A stretch of DNA of 5,619 nucleotides from CAZJNX01 sp964547415 (lineage in GTDB: Bacteria; Pseudomonadota; Alphaproteobacteria; Rhizobiales; Amorphaceae): NCBI GenBank assembly GCA_964547415.1, contig CAZJNX010000270.1, positions 1-5,619 of the forward strand. The letters run 5' to 3'. The translations under genes were made by a program, and so were the position numbers. The notes under the pieces were generated by a model. The model saw only the letters and a list, made by a program, of their open reading frames with translations, did not search any database and was not told the origin of the DNA. Shown in pieces: positions 1 to 5,619 of this stretch (within the stretch, counting starts at the first letter, position 1; each line of letters begins with the position of its first letter).

Positions 1-1
1 C

Positions 2-88
2 CACCTTCCGGAGGCGGCCTTCTACATGGTCGGCACCATCGAGGAGGCGGTCGAGAAGGCCCAGCAGCTCGCCGCCGAGGCGGCCTGA
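2..88 (+). CDS. atpD: F1 ATP synthase beta subunit, C-terminal end (partial)
   Basis: Only the last 28 codons and the TGA stop are present; the 5' part lies left of the window. The translated tail reads HLPEAAFYMVGTIEEAV and continues to a Lys/Gln/Ala-rich end, which is the conserved C-terminus of bacterial AtpD (the LPEAAFYMVG segment followed by an amphipathic helix). The beta subunit carries the catalytic nucleotide sites of the F1 head on the cytoplasmic side of the membrane. The next gene on the same strand is atpC, the normal order in bacterial atp operons, which supports the call even from so short a fragment. Nothing can be said about the catalytic residues, which are outside the window. 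Confidence 0.93.
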   Translation, partial: HLPEAAFYMVGTIEEAVEKAQQLAAEAA

Positions 89-106
89 CGCCGTCGGCAG
101 TCACCC

Positions 107-133
107 CGGCGTCCGCCGTCGCGGCGGACGCCG
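107..133 (+). promoter_or_regulatory. strong hairpin in the atpD-atpC intergenic gap
   Basis: Bases 107-117 (CGGCGTCCGCC) are perfectly complementary to 123-133 (GGCGGACGCCG). G118 and C122 can add a twelfth pair, leaving a 3-base loop. The stem starts 18 bases after the atpD stop and ends 75 bases before the atpC start. No T-tract follows, so it does not look like a classical intrinsic terminator. An mRNA-stabilising or partial-attenuation role that sets the beta:epsilon ratio is plausible (F1 needs three beta per epsilon), but this is inference from position and structure only. Confidence 0.6.
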
Positions 134-208
134 CTTGCCCCCTGCGTTTCGCCGGTCCGTGCCGGCGCGGGCCTCACCTCCGCCCGTGATGACAAGGATT
201 GGTCGACG

Positions 209-613
209 ATGGCCGATTTGCAGTTCGAACTCGTCAGCCCCGAGCGGCTCGTCATGTCCGAGGCGGTCGAGTCCGTCCGCATCCCGGGCAACGAGGGCGA
301 GTTCCAGGTCCTCGCGGGCCACGCCCCCTTCATGACCACCTTGCGCCCCGGCCTCGTGGTGGTGAAGGGGGGCGCGGCGGCCGAGCGTTCCATCTTCGTG
401 CGCGGCGGCTTCGCCGACGTGAACGCCCGGGGCCTCACCCTCCTCGCCGAGGAGGCGATCCCGGTCGAGGAGATCGACCGCGAGGCCATCGCCACCGAGA
501 TCCGGGACGCCGAGGAAGACCTCGCCGACGCGAAGACCCCGGCGGAACGGGACGAGGCCGAGCGCCACCTCCAGCACCTCCGCGACGTCCAGACCGCCCT
601 CGGCCACGCCTGA
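209..613 (+). CDS. atpC: F1 ATP synthase epsilon subunit
   Basis: A 134-residue protein, the usual length for bacterial epsilon. It is the rotating central-stalk subunit that couples F1 to the c-ring and can inhibit ATP hydrolysis. Residues 1-85 form the N-terminal beta-sandwich, with the family hallmarks FELVSPER (6-13), IPGNEGEFQVLAGHAP (25-40) and LRPGLVVV (45-52). Residues 88-134 are Glu/Asp/Ala/Arg-rich and predicted helical, matching the C-terminal regulatory helix pair (EIDREAIATEIRDAEEDL at 88-105). The ATG at 209 is preceded by AAGGA at 194-198 with 10-base spacing, which supports this start. It follows atpD by 120 bp and is the last gene of the block on this strand; only a weak 5-bp stem (647-651 with 659-663) lies downstream, so I see no convincing terminator. 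Confidence 0.96.
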   Translation: MADLQFELVSPERLVMSEAVESVRIPGNEGEFQVLAGHAPFMTTLRPGLVVVKGGAAAERSIFVRGGFADVNARGLTLLAEEAIPVEEIDREAIATEIRDAEEDLADAKTPAERDEAERHLQHLRDVQTALGHA

Positions 614-937
614 GCGCCGCCCGCCCCTCTCGATCTCCCCGCCCGGCCGGTCCCCTGCACCGGACCGCGCCAGCGCCCTTGCGTCCGAAGCCCTCGGGGC
701 AGCCATGCTTGCCGTCTCGGGCCGGGGCGGATGCAGCCCGGCGTCCCGTCCGTGGAGGAGGCGGGCACGGCCGCGGCGCCGGTAGGGCACCATGCGATCC
801 GGCGCGCCCGCGGAAGCCCGCGTTTCCCGCCTGTGTGGCGTGGAGGCGGGCGTCGATCTTCCGGTCTCCTCGTCACCGGCGTGCACCGCGCGACACCCCG
901 GCGGCAACTGTGGTGTCGCTCGGGTTCGAGGGGGCGG
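614..937. other. gene-free stretch downstream of atpC
   Basis: No reading frame here resembles a known protein. The long open frames that cross it are a result of the GC content, which makes stop codons rare, and they have Arg/Pro/Gly-rich, low-information translations. The only structure I see is an inverted repeat at 890-897/912-919, listed separately. The stretch ends where recognisable IS110 transposase similarity begins and may include eroded sequence from the 3' end of that element. Confidence 0.5.
890..919. repeat. 8-bp perfect inverted repeat next to the IS110 relic
   Basis: GCGACACC at 890-897 is the exact reverse complement of GGTGTCGC at 912-919, with a 14-base spacer. It lies about 20 bp beyond the last recognisable transposase codon, where the non-coding right flank of an IS110 element would be. 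No T-run follows on either strand. It could be a remnant of element-end structure or chance in GC-rich DNA. Confidence 0.3.
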
Positions 938-1823
938 GCCGTTGCGGAGCATGGCGCCGCGGGTGACGAGGCGGTGGCGGGCGACGGCGATGGGGCTGGT
1001 CCTCGACGCCTCGCCCTTTCGGCGCATGCGATCGCGCATCAAGACGGAGCGGCGGGGACGTCGCGAGGTGGTGAGCGCCGCGCGGGCCTTGCGGCGACCG
1101 CCCCGGATCCGCCGTACACAACGCCCCCTCCCGCACGCGCGAGCGTGTGGTGCAACGCCGGCGAGAGCGCGCTGCGCCGGCGGTCGAGGCTGCCGCGCTC
1201 AGGAAGGTCGCCCGGCAGGATCGCAAGGACCGGCGGGCCGATACCTGGCGCGACGCTCCGTAGGCGGGCGTGACGGGAGAGCGATCGGTCTTCCTCGATG
1301 AGCCCGCCAATGGCACGGTCGAGCGCGGCGACCTGGCGGGTGACGAGGCCGATCATCGCTTCGATCCGCGCGGCGACCTCATCCTGTCCGGCGCTGCAGC
1401 GGCGGGTTGTCTCGGCCTTACGGATCTCGACCAAGTGCCTGCGGCGCCTGCGGAAGTCGGACGACCGCCTGCGCGGCGGGCTGCTTGGGACGGTGATCGG
1501 AAGGTCGAGCACGAAGCCCGTCTCCGCGAGCACCCGTGCATCGACGCGGTCGGTCCTGGCGAGGACGCCGGTGGCTGTGGTGAATTCTGGAACCTGGCGC
1601 GGATCGGTCCGCGAGAAGGCGAGGCCGCGCCCGGCGAGGGCGCCGATCAGGAGACCGTCGCAGCCGCTGCTCGCCTCAAAAGAAACGAGGACGTCCGGCT
1701 CGAGGGACGCGAGCCGGGTAGCGACCGCGTCCGGGGATCGTTCGGCACTGCGACGGCGCTCGGCAGGCCGTGGAGGTCGGCGACGGCGCGGGAGTGGTCG
1801 CAGCCGATGACGGAGCGTCGCAC
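938..1823 (-). pseudogene. decayed IS110-family transposase, two frameshifts
   Basis: Three minus-strand frames add up to one IS110 (RuvC-like DEDD plus Transposase_20) recombinase of roughly 290 residues. Frame A, from a GTG at 1823 to about 1737, gives RRSVIGCDHSRAVADLHGLP...VPNDP, the N-terminus with the first Asp. Frame B (about 1731-1167) gives DAVATRLASLEPDVLVSFEA, then GALAGRGLAFSRTDPRQV, TDRVDARVLAE, IEAMIGLVTRQVAALDRAI and APGIGPPVLAIL, covering the Glu and the paired Asp residues. Frame C (about 1162-938) gives ALAGVAPHARACGRGR, RRIRGGRRKARAAL and IAVARHRLVTRGAMLRNG, the C-terminal domain. The A-to-B shift lies at 1732-1736. The B-to-C shift is explained by a 2-bp duplication (GAGA for GA) at 1163-1166. 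Further decay shows in the Ser-Gly of the C-terminal active-site motif, now Cys-Gly, a short gap after RKARAAL, and no stop near the expected end. No terminal repeats or target duplications are visible; this family often lacks them. The identity is clear, the exact ends are not. Confidence 0.85.
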
Positions 1824-2569
1824 GGTGGAGGGTCCTGTCCATGTCGTGCGGGATCGGCAGGCCGGAGCAACCGTTGAGGGGGCACGGGGACGCGGAGGGG
1901 ACCCATGCTCCCTGACGGGCTCAGGGCCCCTCGGGAGACGGGCTCGCCTCCGCAACGCCAGAGCGACCACCTCGCCAGCGGAGAGGGAGGCGGCGCCGGA
2001 GCCGCGGGCCGATCCGAAGGGGGAGCCGTTGCTCTCCAGGGCGCCGGCCTTCCCGGGGATGCTGCGCGGGCCGACCGATCGCGCCGTCCGCCCGGGCACG
2101 GGAGCGTCGAGCGGAGCCCGCCGGCGGCGCATCCGGAGCGGCGAGGCGCCGGCGGGCGCTCCGGGGCGGCCGGCCTGCACGGGCGCGACAGGTAGCGCGG
2201 GACTGTCCGTCGGCGTCGGCGGGGCCGCGGGGTTCGGGGCTGTCGGCAGGCGGTGCGAAGTGAACCGCGATCGATCGATCCTGCGCCGCGATCGCCTTCC
2301 GACGCCCTCGCCCGGCTTTTCGGTGCTGAAGGGCGGGGGGCGCCCGGCTGGCGGAAAGGCGGTATCGACGGCCGTCCGGACGGCGGTCGTGCGGCCGCGG
2401 CCGGTCTTCGCCCATGCTTCTGCGGCCCGGACGGGCGGCGCAGACGCCACCGCGGCGCGCTGGTCCAGCCGAACGGTTCGGCGCCGATCCCTTCCGCTCG
2501 TCCTGGCGGTGACCGGCCTCGCCCGGGTGCGGCCGAGAGGCCCCGCCACGCCGGGCGCCGCCGGTGCGA
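1824..2569. other. gene-free stretch between the IS110 relic and galU
   Basis: About 750 bp with no recognisable coding region on either strand; the frames that stay open have Arg/Pro/Ala-rich translations with no family motifs. The part nearest 1824 lies upstream of the relic transposase, where IS110 elements carry their left non-coding end and bridge-RNA template, but I cannot recognise one. Small structures seen are a 9-bp direct repeat GACGGGCTC (1914-1922 and 1937-1945), a run of overlapping GATC at about 2269-2280, and a 14-bp perfect palindrome at 2371-2384. None identifies a function. Confidence 0.5.
2371..2384. repeat. 14-bp perfect palindrome
   Basis: GCCGTCCGGACGGC reads identically on both strands. 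It sits inside the gene-free gap, about 215 bp beyond the 3' end of galU and far from any start codon, so a classical operator role is not suggested by its position. In DNA this GC-rich it may be chance. Confidence 0.3.
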
Positions 2570-2597
2570 CGGCCCGCGCCGAGGAAAACGCGGGCCG
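2570..2597 (-). terminator. stem-loop directly after galU
   Basis: Bases 2570-2578 (CGGCCCGCG) pair perfectly with 2589-2597 (CGCGGGCCG) around a 10-base loop, giving a 9-bp all-G/C stem. Its upstream arm begins one base after the galU stop codon when read on the minus strand. No T-tract follows, so it is not a textbook intrinsic terminator, but its position at the end of the minus-strand gene block fits a transcription-end or mRNA 3'-protection structure. Confidence 0.5.
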
Positions 2598-2598
2598 G

Positions 2599-3489
2599 TC
2601 AGCCGGTGGTCTCGCCCATGAGGCGGCGGAGCTCGGCGTGGAGGCCGGCGGCGAGGTCCTCCCGGTCGAGGCCATAGGCGACGTTGGCGGCGAGAAAGCC
2701 GAGCTTGGAGCCGCAGTCGTAGGTCCGACCGCGGAAGCGAAGGCCGCGGAAAGGCTGCGTCGCCATCAGCGTCTTCATGGCGTCGGTGATCTGGATCTCG
2801 CCACCCGCCCCCGGCTCGGTCTGTTCCACGAGGGAGAAGATTTCCGGCTGCAGGATGTAGCGCCCGGTGATGATGAGGTTCGACGGCGCGGTCCCGGCGG
2901 CGGGCTTTTCCACCATGCCCGTCACCTTGAAGACGTCCGCGTCCTCCGCCTCCACCTCGACGACGCCGTATTGGTCGGTCCGCTCCCACGGTACCTCTTC
3001 CACGGCGATGACGTTGCCGCCGCCCTTCGCCTCGTAGACGTCCATCATCTGGCGGAGGCAGCCGACGTCGGAGTGGATGATGACGTCCGGCAGCAGGAGG
3101 GCGAAGGGCTCGTCCCCGACCAGGTGGCGGGCGCACCAGACCGCGTGGCCGAGGCCGAGCGGCGCCTGCTGGCGGGTGTAGGAGAAGGTGCCCGCCTTCG
3201 GGAGCTCCGCCCGGAGCTGTTCGAGGGCGGCGGTCTTGCCGCGCCGCTGCAGCGTGTCCTCCAGCTCGAAGGCGATGTCGAAATGGTCCTCGATCGCCTG
3301 CTTGCCGCGGCCGGTGACGAAGATCACCTCCTCGATCCCGGCCTCGAGCGCCTCGTCCACCACGTACTGGACGACGGGCCGGTCGACGACGGTGAGCATC
3401 TCCTTGGGGCTCGCCTTGGTGGCGGGCAGGAACCGCGTCCCGAGCCCGGCGACGGGCAGGACGGCCTTCTTCACGGGTTTCGGCGTCAT
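2599..3489 (-). CDS. galU: UTP--glucose-1-phosphate uridylyltransferase
   Basis: A 296-residue cytoplasmic nucleotidyltransferase that makes UDP-glucose from UTP and glucose-1-phosphate, supplying lipopolysaccharide core, exopolysaccharide, cyclic glucan and related pathways. Family motifs appear in order: the nucleotide-binding loop AGLGTRFLPATKASPKEM (14-31), QQAPLGLGHAVWCA (107-120), LPDV (133-136), VEKP (193-196), ITGRYIL (207-213), GGEIQITDA (229-237) and YDCGSKLGF (257-265). Length and motif spacing match bacterial GalU, and no key residue looks lost. The ATG is preceded on the minus strand by GAGGAGA, very close to the start (about 3 bases from AGGAG). It lies 82 bp downstream of the reductase gene on the same strand, so it could be co-transcribed or have its own promoter; I could not recognise one in the gap. 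Paralogues such as the CTP- and dTTP-specific enzymes (RfbF, RfbA) fit less well, because the GGEIQITDA and DCGSKLG segments are GalU-like. Confidence 0.95.
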   Translation of the reverse strand: MTPKPVKKAVLPVAGLGTRFLPATKASPKEMLTVVDRPVVQYVVDEALEAGIEEVIFVTGRGKQAIEDHFDIAFELEDTLQRRGKTAALEQLRAELPKAGTFSYTRQQAPLGLGHAVWCARHLVGDEPFALLLPDVIIHSDVGCLRQMMDVYEAKGGGNVIAVEEVPWERTDQYGVVEVEAEDADVFKVTGMVEKPAAGTAPSNLIITGRYILQPEIFSLVEQTEPGAGGEIQITDAMKTLMATQPFRGLRFRGRTYDCGSKLGFLAANVAYGLDREDLAAGLHAELRRLMGETTG

Positions 3490-3547
3490 GGTCTCCTCGG
3501 GCGCGTTGCGCTTTCGTGGACGGAACTCGTGGCAGGAAGGCGCGGAG

Positions 3548-3566
3548 GGGGCGGCGGGTTCGCCCC
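3548..3566 (-). other. weak hairpin between the reductase gene and galU
   Basis: GGGGCG at 3548-3553 and CGCCCC at 3561-3566 can form a 6-bp stem with a 7-base loop, starting 5 bases after the reductase stop codon on the minus strand. There is no T-tract. It could partly separate the ligase-reductase pair from galU at the transcript level, but the signal is weak. Confidence 0.3.
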
Positions 3567-3571
3567 GGTCC

Positions 3572-4555
3572 TCAATCGCCGCCGTAGGCGCCGGCGACGC
3601 GGCCGCGCAGCTTCACGAGCGCGAGCACGGTGTCGATGGTCGGGGTCGGCCGGCCGACGAGGCGGCCCATCTCGGCGACGGCCGAGACGAGGGCGTCGAT
3701 CTCCATGGCGCGGCCCCGCTCGAGGTCCTGGAGCATGGAGGTCTTGTGGGCGCCGACGGCCGCGCCCCCGTCGATCCGCCGCTCCACGTCGATGGGAAAG
3801 CGCACGCCGAGGTCCTCGGCGATGGCCTGGGCCTCCAGCATCATCGCCCTGACGACCGCGCGGGTGCCGGGGTCGGTGCACAGGACGTCGAGGGTGGCGC
3901 AGGTGAGGGCGGAGATCGGGTTGAAGGACAGGTTCCCCCACAGCTTCACCCAGATCTCCTCGCGGATCTTCGGCCGCACCGGCGCCTTCAGCCCCGCCTT
4001 GGTCAGCACCTCGGAGAGGGCGACGGCGCGCTCGGAGCGGGCGCCGTCGGGCTCGCCGAGGGTGAAGCGGTTGCCGTCCATGTGGCGCACGACGCCCGGC
4101 TCCGTCACCTCCGCGCCGGGATAGACCACCGAGCCGATCACCCGCTCCGGCCCGATCCCGTCCCACTGGACGCCGCCGGGATCGACCGTCTCGAGGCGGT
4201 GGTTCTCGTAAGGGCCGGGCTGCCGGTAGAAGTACCACCACGGCACGCCGTTGACGCCCATGACGACGGCCGTATCCGGCCCGAGGAGGGGCTGCATCCG
4301 CTCCACCACGGGCGGCACCGAGTGGGCCTTCAGCGTCACGATCACGTAGTCCTGGGGGCCGAGGTCGGCCGGATCCTCCGTCGCCGTGACGGGGAGGGTG
4401 GTGGTCTCGCCTGCCTCGATCAGGGTGAGGCCCTTCTCGCGCATGGCGGCAAGGTGCGGCCCGCGGGCGATGAGGGAGACGTCCGCCCCGGTGCTTGCGA
4501 GCTTGGCGGCGACGTAGCCGCCGATCGCCCCCGCCCCGTAGATGCAGATCCTCAT
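3572..4555 (-). CDS. panE2: PanE/ApbA-family reductase, probable oxalyl-CoA reductase (PanE2-like)
   Basis: A 327-residue NAD(P)H-dependent reductase of the ketopantoate reductase fold. Residues 1-30 form the Rossmann start with GAGAIGG (7-13). The C-terminal helical domain begins near 195. The catalytic set known from E. coli PanE is conserved in spacing: K76, N102, K204, N208, N212, S273 and E285 correspond to K72, N98, K176, N180, N184, S244 and E256. An unusual PWWYFY follows N102 (105-110), suggesting a subfamily distinct from canonical PanE. The start overlaps the stop of the upstream ligase in an ATGA (4552-4555), and GGAG lies 8 bases before the ATG (4564-4567), inside the ligase gene, so translation is probably coupled. 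Methylobacterium extorquens PanE2 is established as an oxalyl-CoA reductase forming glyoxylate. Next to an oxalate-CoA-ligase-like gene, that role is the best inference. A true 2-dehydropantoate 2-reductase in coenzyme A synthesis remains the alternative; family membership is much surer than substrate. Confidence 0.9.
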   Translation of the reverse strand: MRICIYGAGAIGGYVAAKLASTGADVSLIARGPHLAAMREKGLTLIEAGETTTLPVTATEDPADLGPQDYVIVTLKAHSVPPVVERMQPLLGPDTAVVMGVNGVPWWYFYRQPGPYENHRLETVDPGGVQWDGIGPERVIGSVVYPGAEVTEPGVVRHMDGNRFTLGEPDGARSERAVALSEVLTKAGLKAPVRPKIREEIWVKLWGNLSFNPISALTCATLDVLCTDPGTRAVVRAMMLEAQAIAEDLGVRFPIDVERRIDGGAAVGAHKTSMLQDLERGRAMEIDALVSAVAEMGRLVGRPTPTIDTVLALVKLRGRVAGAYGGD

Positions 4556-5619
4556 GCCGCCTTCTCCGGCGCGAGGCCGAGCTTCGCGGCGAGGCCGATG
4601 CGCTGGACCTTGCCGGTGGCGCCCTTCGGGATCTCGTCCAGGATCAGGACCCGCCGCGGCGTCTTGAAGTCGGCGAGGCGTTCGGCCACGAAGGCGCGGA
4701 TCTCTTTCTCCTCCGCCGCGGCGTCCGGCTTCAGGACGACGGCGGCCGCCACGTCCTCCCCGTACTTGTCGTGGGGGACGGCGAAGGTGACGGCCTGGGC
4801 GACCGCCGGATGGTCGAGGAGGACGCCGTCCACCTCGAGGGGGCTCACCTTCTCCCCGCCGCGGTTGATGATCTCCTTGATGCGGCCGGTGATCGAGAGG
4901 TAGCCGTCACCGTCGAAGCGGCCCTGGTCGCCGGTGCGGAACCAGCGGGCGCCGTCCGCCTCGAAGAAGCTCTTGGCGTTCGCGTCCGGATGCGCCTCGT
5001 AGCCCGGGGTCACGTTCGGGCCGGAGATCACCACCTCGCCGAGGGCGTCGTCCCCGAGGAGGCGGTTCTCGGCCTCGTCGGCGATGCGCACCATCGGGCC
5101 CGCCGGGAGGCCTACGGAGCCGGCCTTGCGGGCAGCGGGCGGCAGCGGGTTCGACGTCATCTGGTGGGCGGCCTCGGTCATCCCGTAGCTCTCGATGACG
5201 GGGCAGCCGAAGGTCTCCTCCAGCGCCGCCATCACCTGGGCGGGGAGGGAGGCGGAGGAGGAGCGCACGAAGCGCAGGCGCGCGGCGGCGATCGCCTCGG
5301 CGTTGCGCGGGGCGCGGGAGAGGATGACCTGGTGCATGGTGGGGACCGCCGTGTACCAGGTGGGCTCCACCTCCTTCAGCCAGGAAAAGACCTTGAGCCC
5401 GTCGAAGCCCGGCGAGCACCAGACCGAGGCGCCCGCGGACATGGACGCGAGCACCGCCGCCACCAGCCCGTGGATGTGGAAGAGCGGCATCACGTTGAGG
5501 CAGCGGTCGGCGGGGGAGAGGGCGAGCGTCGCCGCGATGTGGCCCGCGGAGGCGGCGAGGTTGCGCTGCAGGAGCGGCACGATCTTCGGCCGCGAGGTGG
5601 TGCCGGAGGTGTGGAGGAT
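4552..5619 (-). CDS. AMP-dependent acyl-CoA ligase, probable oxalate--CoA ligase (5' end outside window)
   Basis: The reading frame runs off the right edge; the 355 C-terminal residues are visible and about 150 N-terminal ones are expected to be missing. The first visible residues ILHTSGTTSRPK form the ATP/AMP P-loop, so any start inside the window, such as the GTG at 5580, would be false. Further ANL-superfamily motifs are PLFHIHGL (45-52 of the fragment), WYTAVPTMHQ (88-97), YGMTEAAHQMTSNPLPP (145-161), TGD (229-231), GRIKEIINRGGEKVSPLEVD (245-264) and PKGATGK (331-337), where K337 is the adenylation lysine. The TSGTTSRPK loop, the MTEA.HQMTSNPLP segment and the INRGGEKVSP hinge closely resemble plant AAE3 and yeast Pcs60 oxalyl-CoA synthetases, which convert oxalate, ATP and CoA to oxalyl-CoA. 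It shares a 4-bp overlap with the PanE-family gene that follows. Substrate assignment is inference; a medium-chain acyl-CoA ligase or another dicarboxylate ligase is the alternative. Confidence 0.92.
   Translation of the reverse strand: MLHTSGTTSRPKIVPLLQRNLAASAGHIAATLALSPADRCLNVMPLFHIHGLVAAVLASMSAGASVWCSPGFDGLKVFSWLKEVEPTWYTAVPTMHQVILSRAPRNAEAIAAARLRFVRSSSASLPAQVMAALEETFGCPVIESYGMTEAAHQMTSNPLPPAARKAGSVGLPAGPMVRIADEAENRLLGDDALGEVVISGPNVTPGYEAHPDANAKSFFEADGARWFRTGDQGRFDGDGYLSITGRIKEIINRGGEKVSPLEVDGVLLDHPAVAQAVTFAVPHDKYGEDVAAAVVLKPDAAAEEKEIRAFVAERLADFKTPRRVLILDEIPKGATGKVQRIGLAAKLGLAPEKAA

Noticed and set aside
647..663. CCGGT...ACCGG stem as the atp operon terminator
   Set aside because: It has only five pairs, does not extend and has no T-tract, so it is weaker than many chance stems in this GC-rich sequence.
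101..1042. A minus-strand open frame of 313 codons crossing atpC and the gap
   Set aside because: Only its first 35 or so codons carry signal, and those are the C-terminal part of the IS110 relic. The rest is antisense to atpC or unconstrained sequence, so it is not a gene.
1162..1740. Programmed ribosomal frameshifting of the transposase
   Set aside because: IS110 transposases are normally made from a single frame. There are two separate shifts with no slippery heptamer evident, one fits a simple 2-bp duplication, and other decay is present.
2269..2280. Overlapping GATC run (CGATCGATCGATC) as a possible repeat or origin element
   Set aside because: The run is too short and isolated. There are no DnaA boxes, AT-rich unwinding region or further copies nearby.
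1270..3852. A very long open frame on the plus strand (about 860 codons)
   Set aside because: It runs antisense to galU and part of the reductase gene and across the gene-free gap. Its translation is compositionally biased with no family motifs. Such antisense frames are expected when high GC content makes stop codons rare.
1..5619. CRISPR array, tRNA or rRNA gene
   Set aside because: No regularly spaced repeats, cloverleaf with conserved T-loop sequence or rRNA core sequence was seen on either strand.

Overview
The window is very GC-rich and has the codon use and gene content of a high-GC alphaproteobacterium. Hyphomicrobiales (Methylobacterium-like) is my best guess, from the style of the ATP synthase, GalU and IS110 sequences; no marker here fixes the genus.

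Layout. Positions 1-613 (+ strand) hold the end of an F-type ATP synthase operon: the last codons of atpD (beta) and a complete atpC (epsilon). The 120-bp gap between them carries a strong perfect hairpin. Positions 614-2569 contain no intact gene. This roughly 2-kb stretch lies between two convergent gene blocks and holds a decayed IS110-family transposase on the minus strand (about 938-1823). It can be pieced together from three reading frames joined by two small frameshifts. The rest of the gap shows no recognisable gene. Positions 2570-5619 (all minus strand) hold, in transcription order, an acyl-CoA synthetase cut by the right window edge, a ketopantoate-reductase-family protein overlapping it by 4 bp, and then, 82 bp further on, galU. 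A stem-loop follows the galU stop codon.

How the genes work together. AtpD and AtpC are parts of the F1 motor and its inhibitory stalk. The ligase resembles the plant/yeast AAE3/Pcs60 oxalate-CoA ligases. A PanE-family enzyme called PanE2 is known as oxalyl-CoA reductase in Methylobacterium extorquens. The tightly coupled pair is therefore best read as a two-step route from oxalate through oxalyl-CoA to glyoxylate, rather than as a pantothenate gene plus an unrelated ligase. This is an inference and is the most interesting point in the window. GalU makes UDP-glucose for envelope polysaccharides and has no evident metabolic link to the pair.
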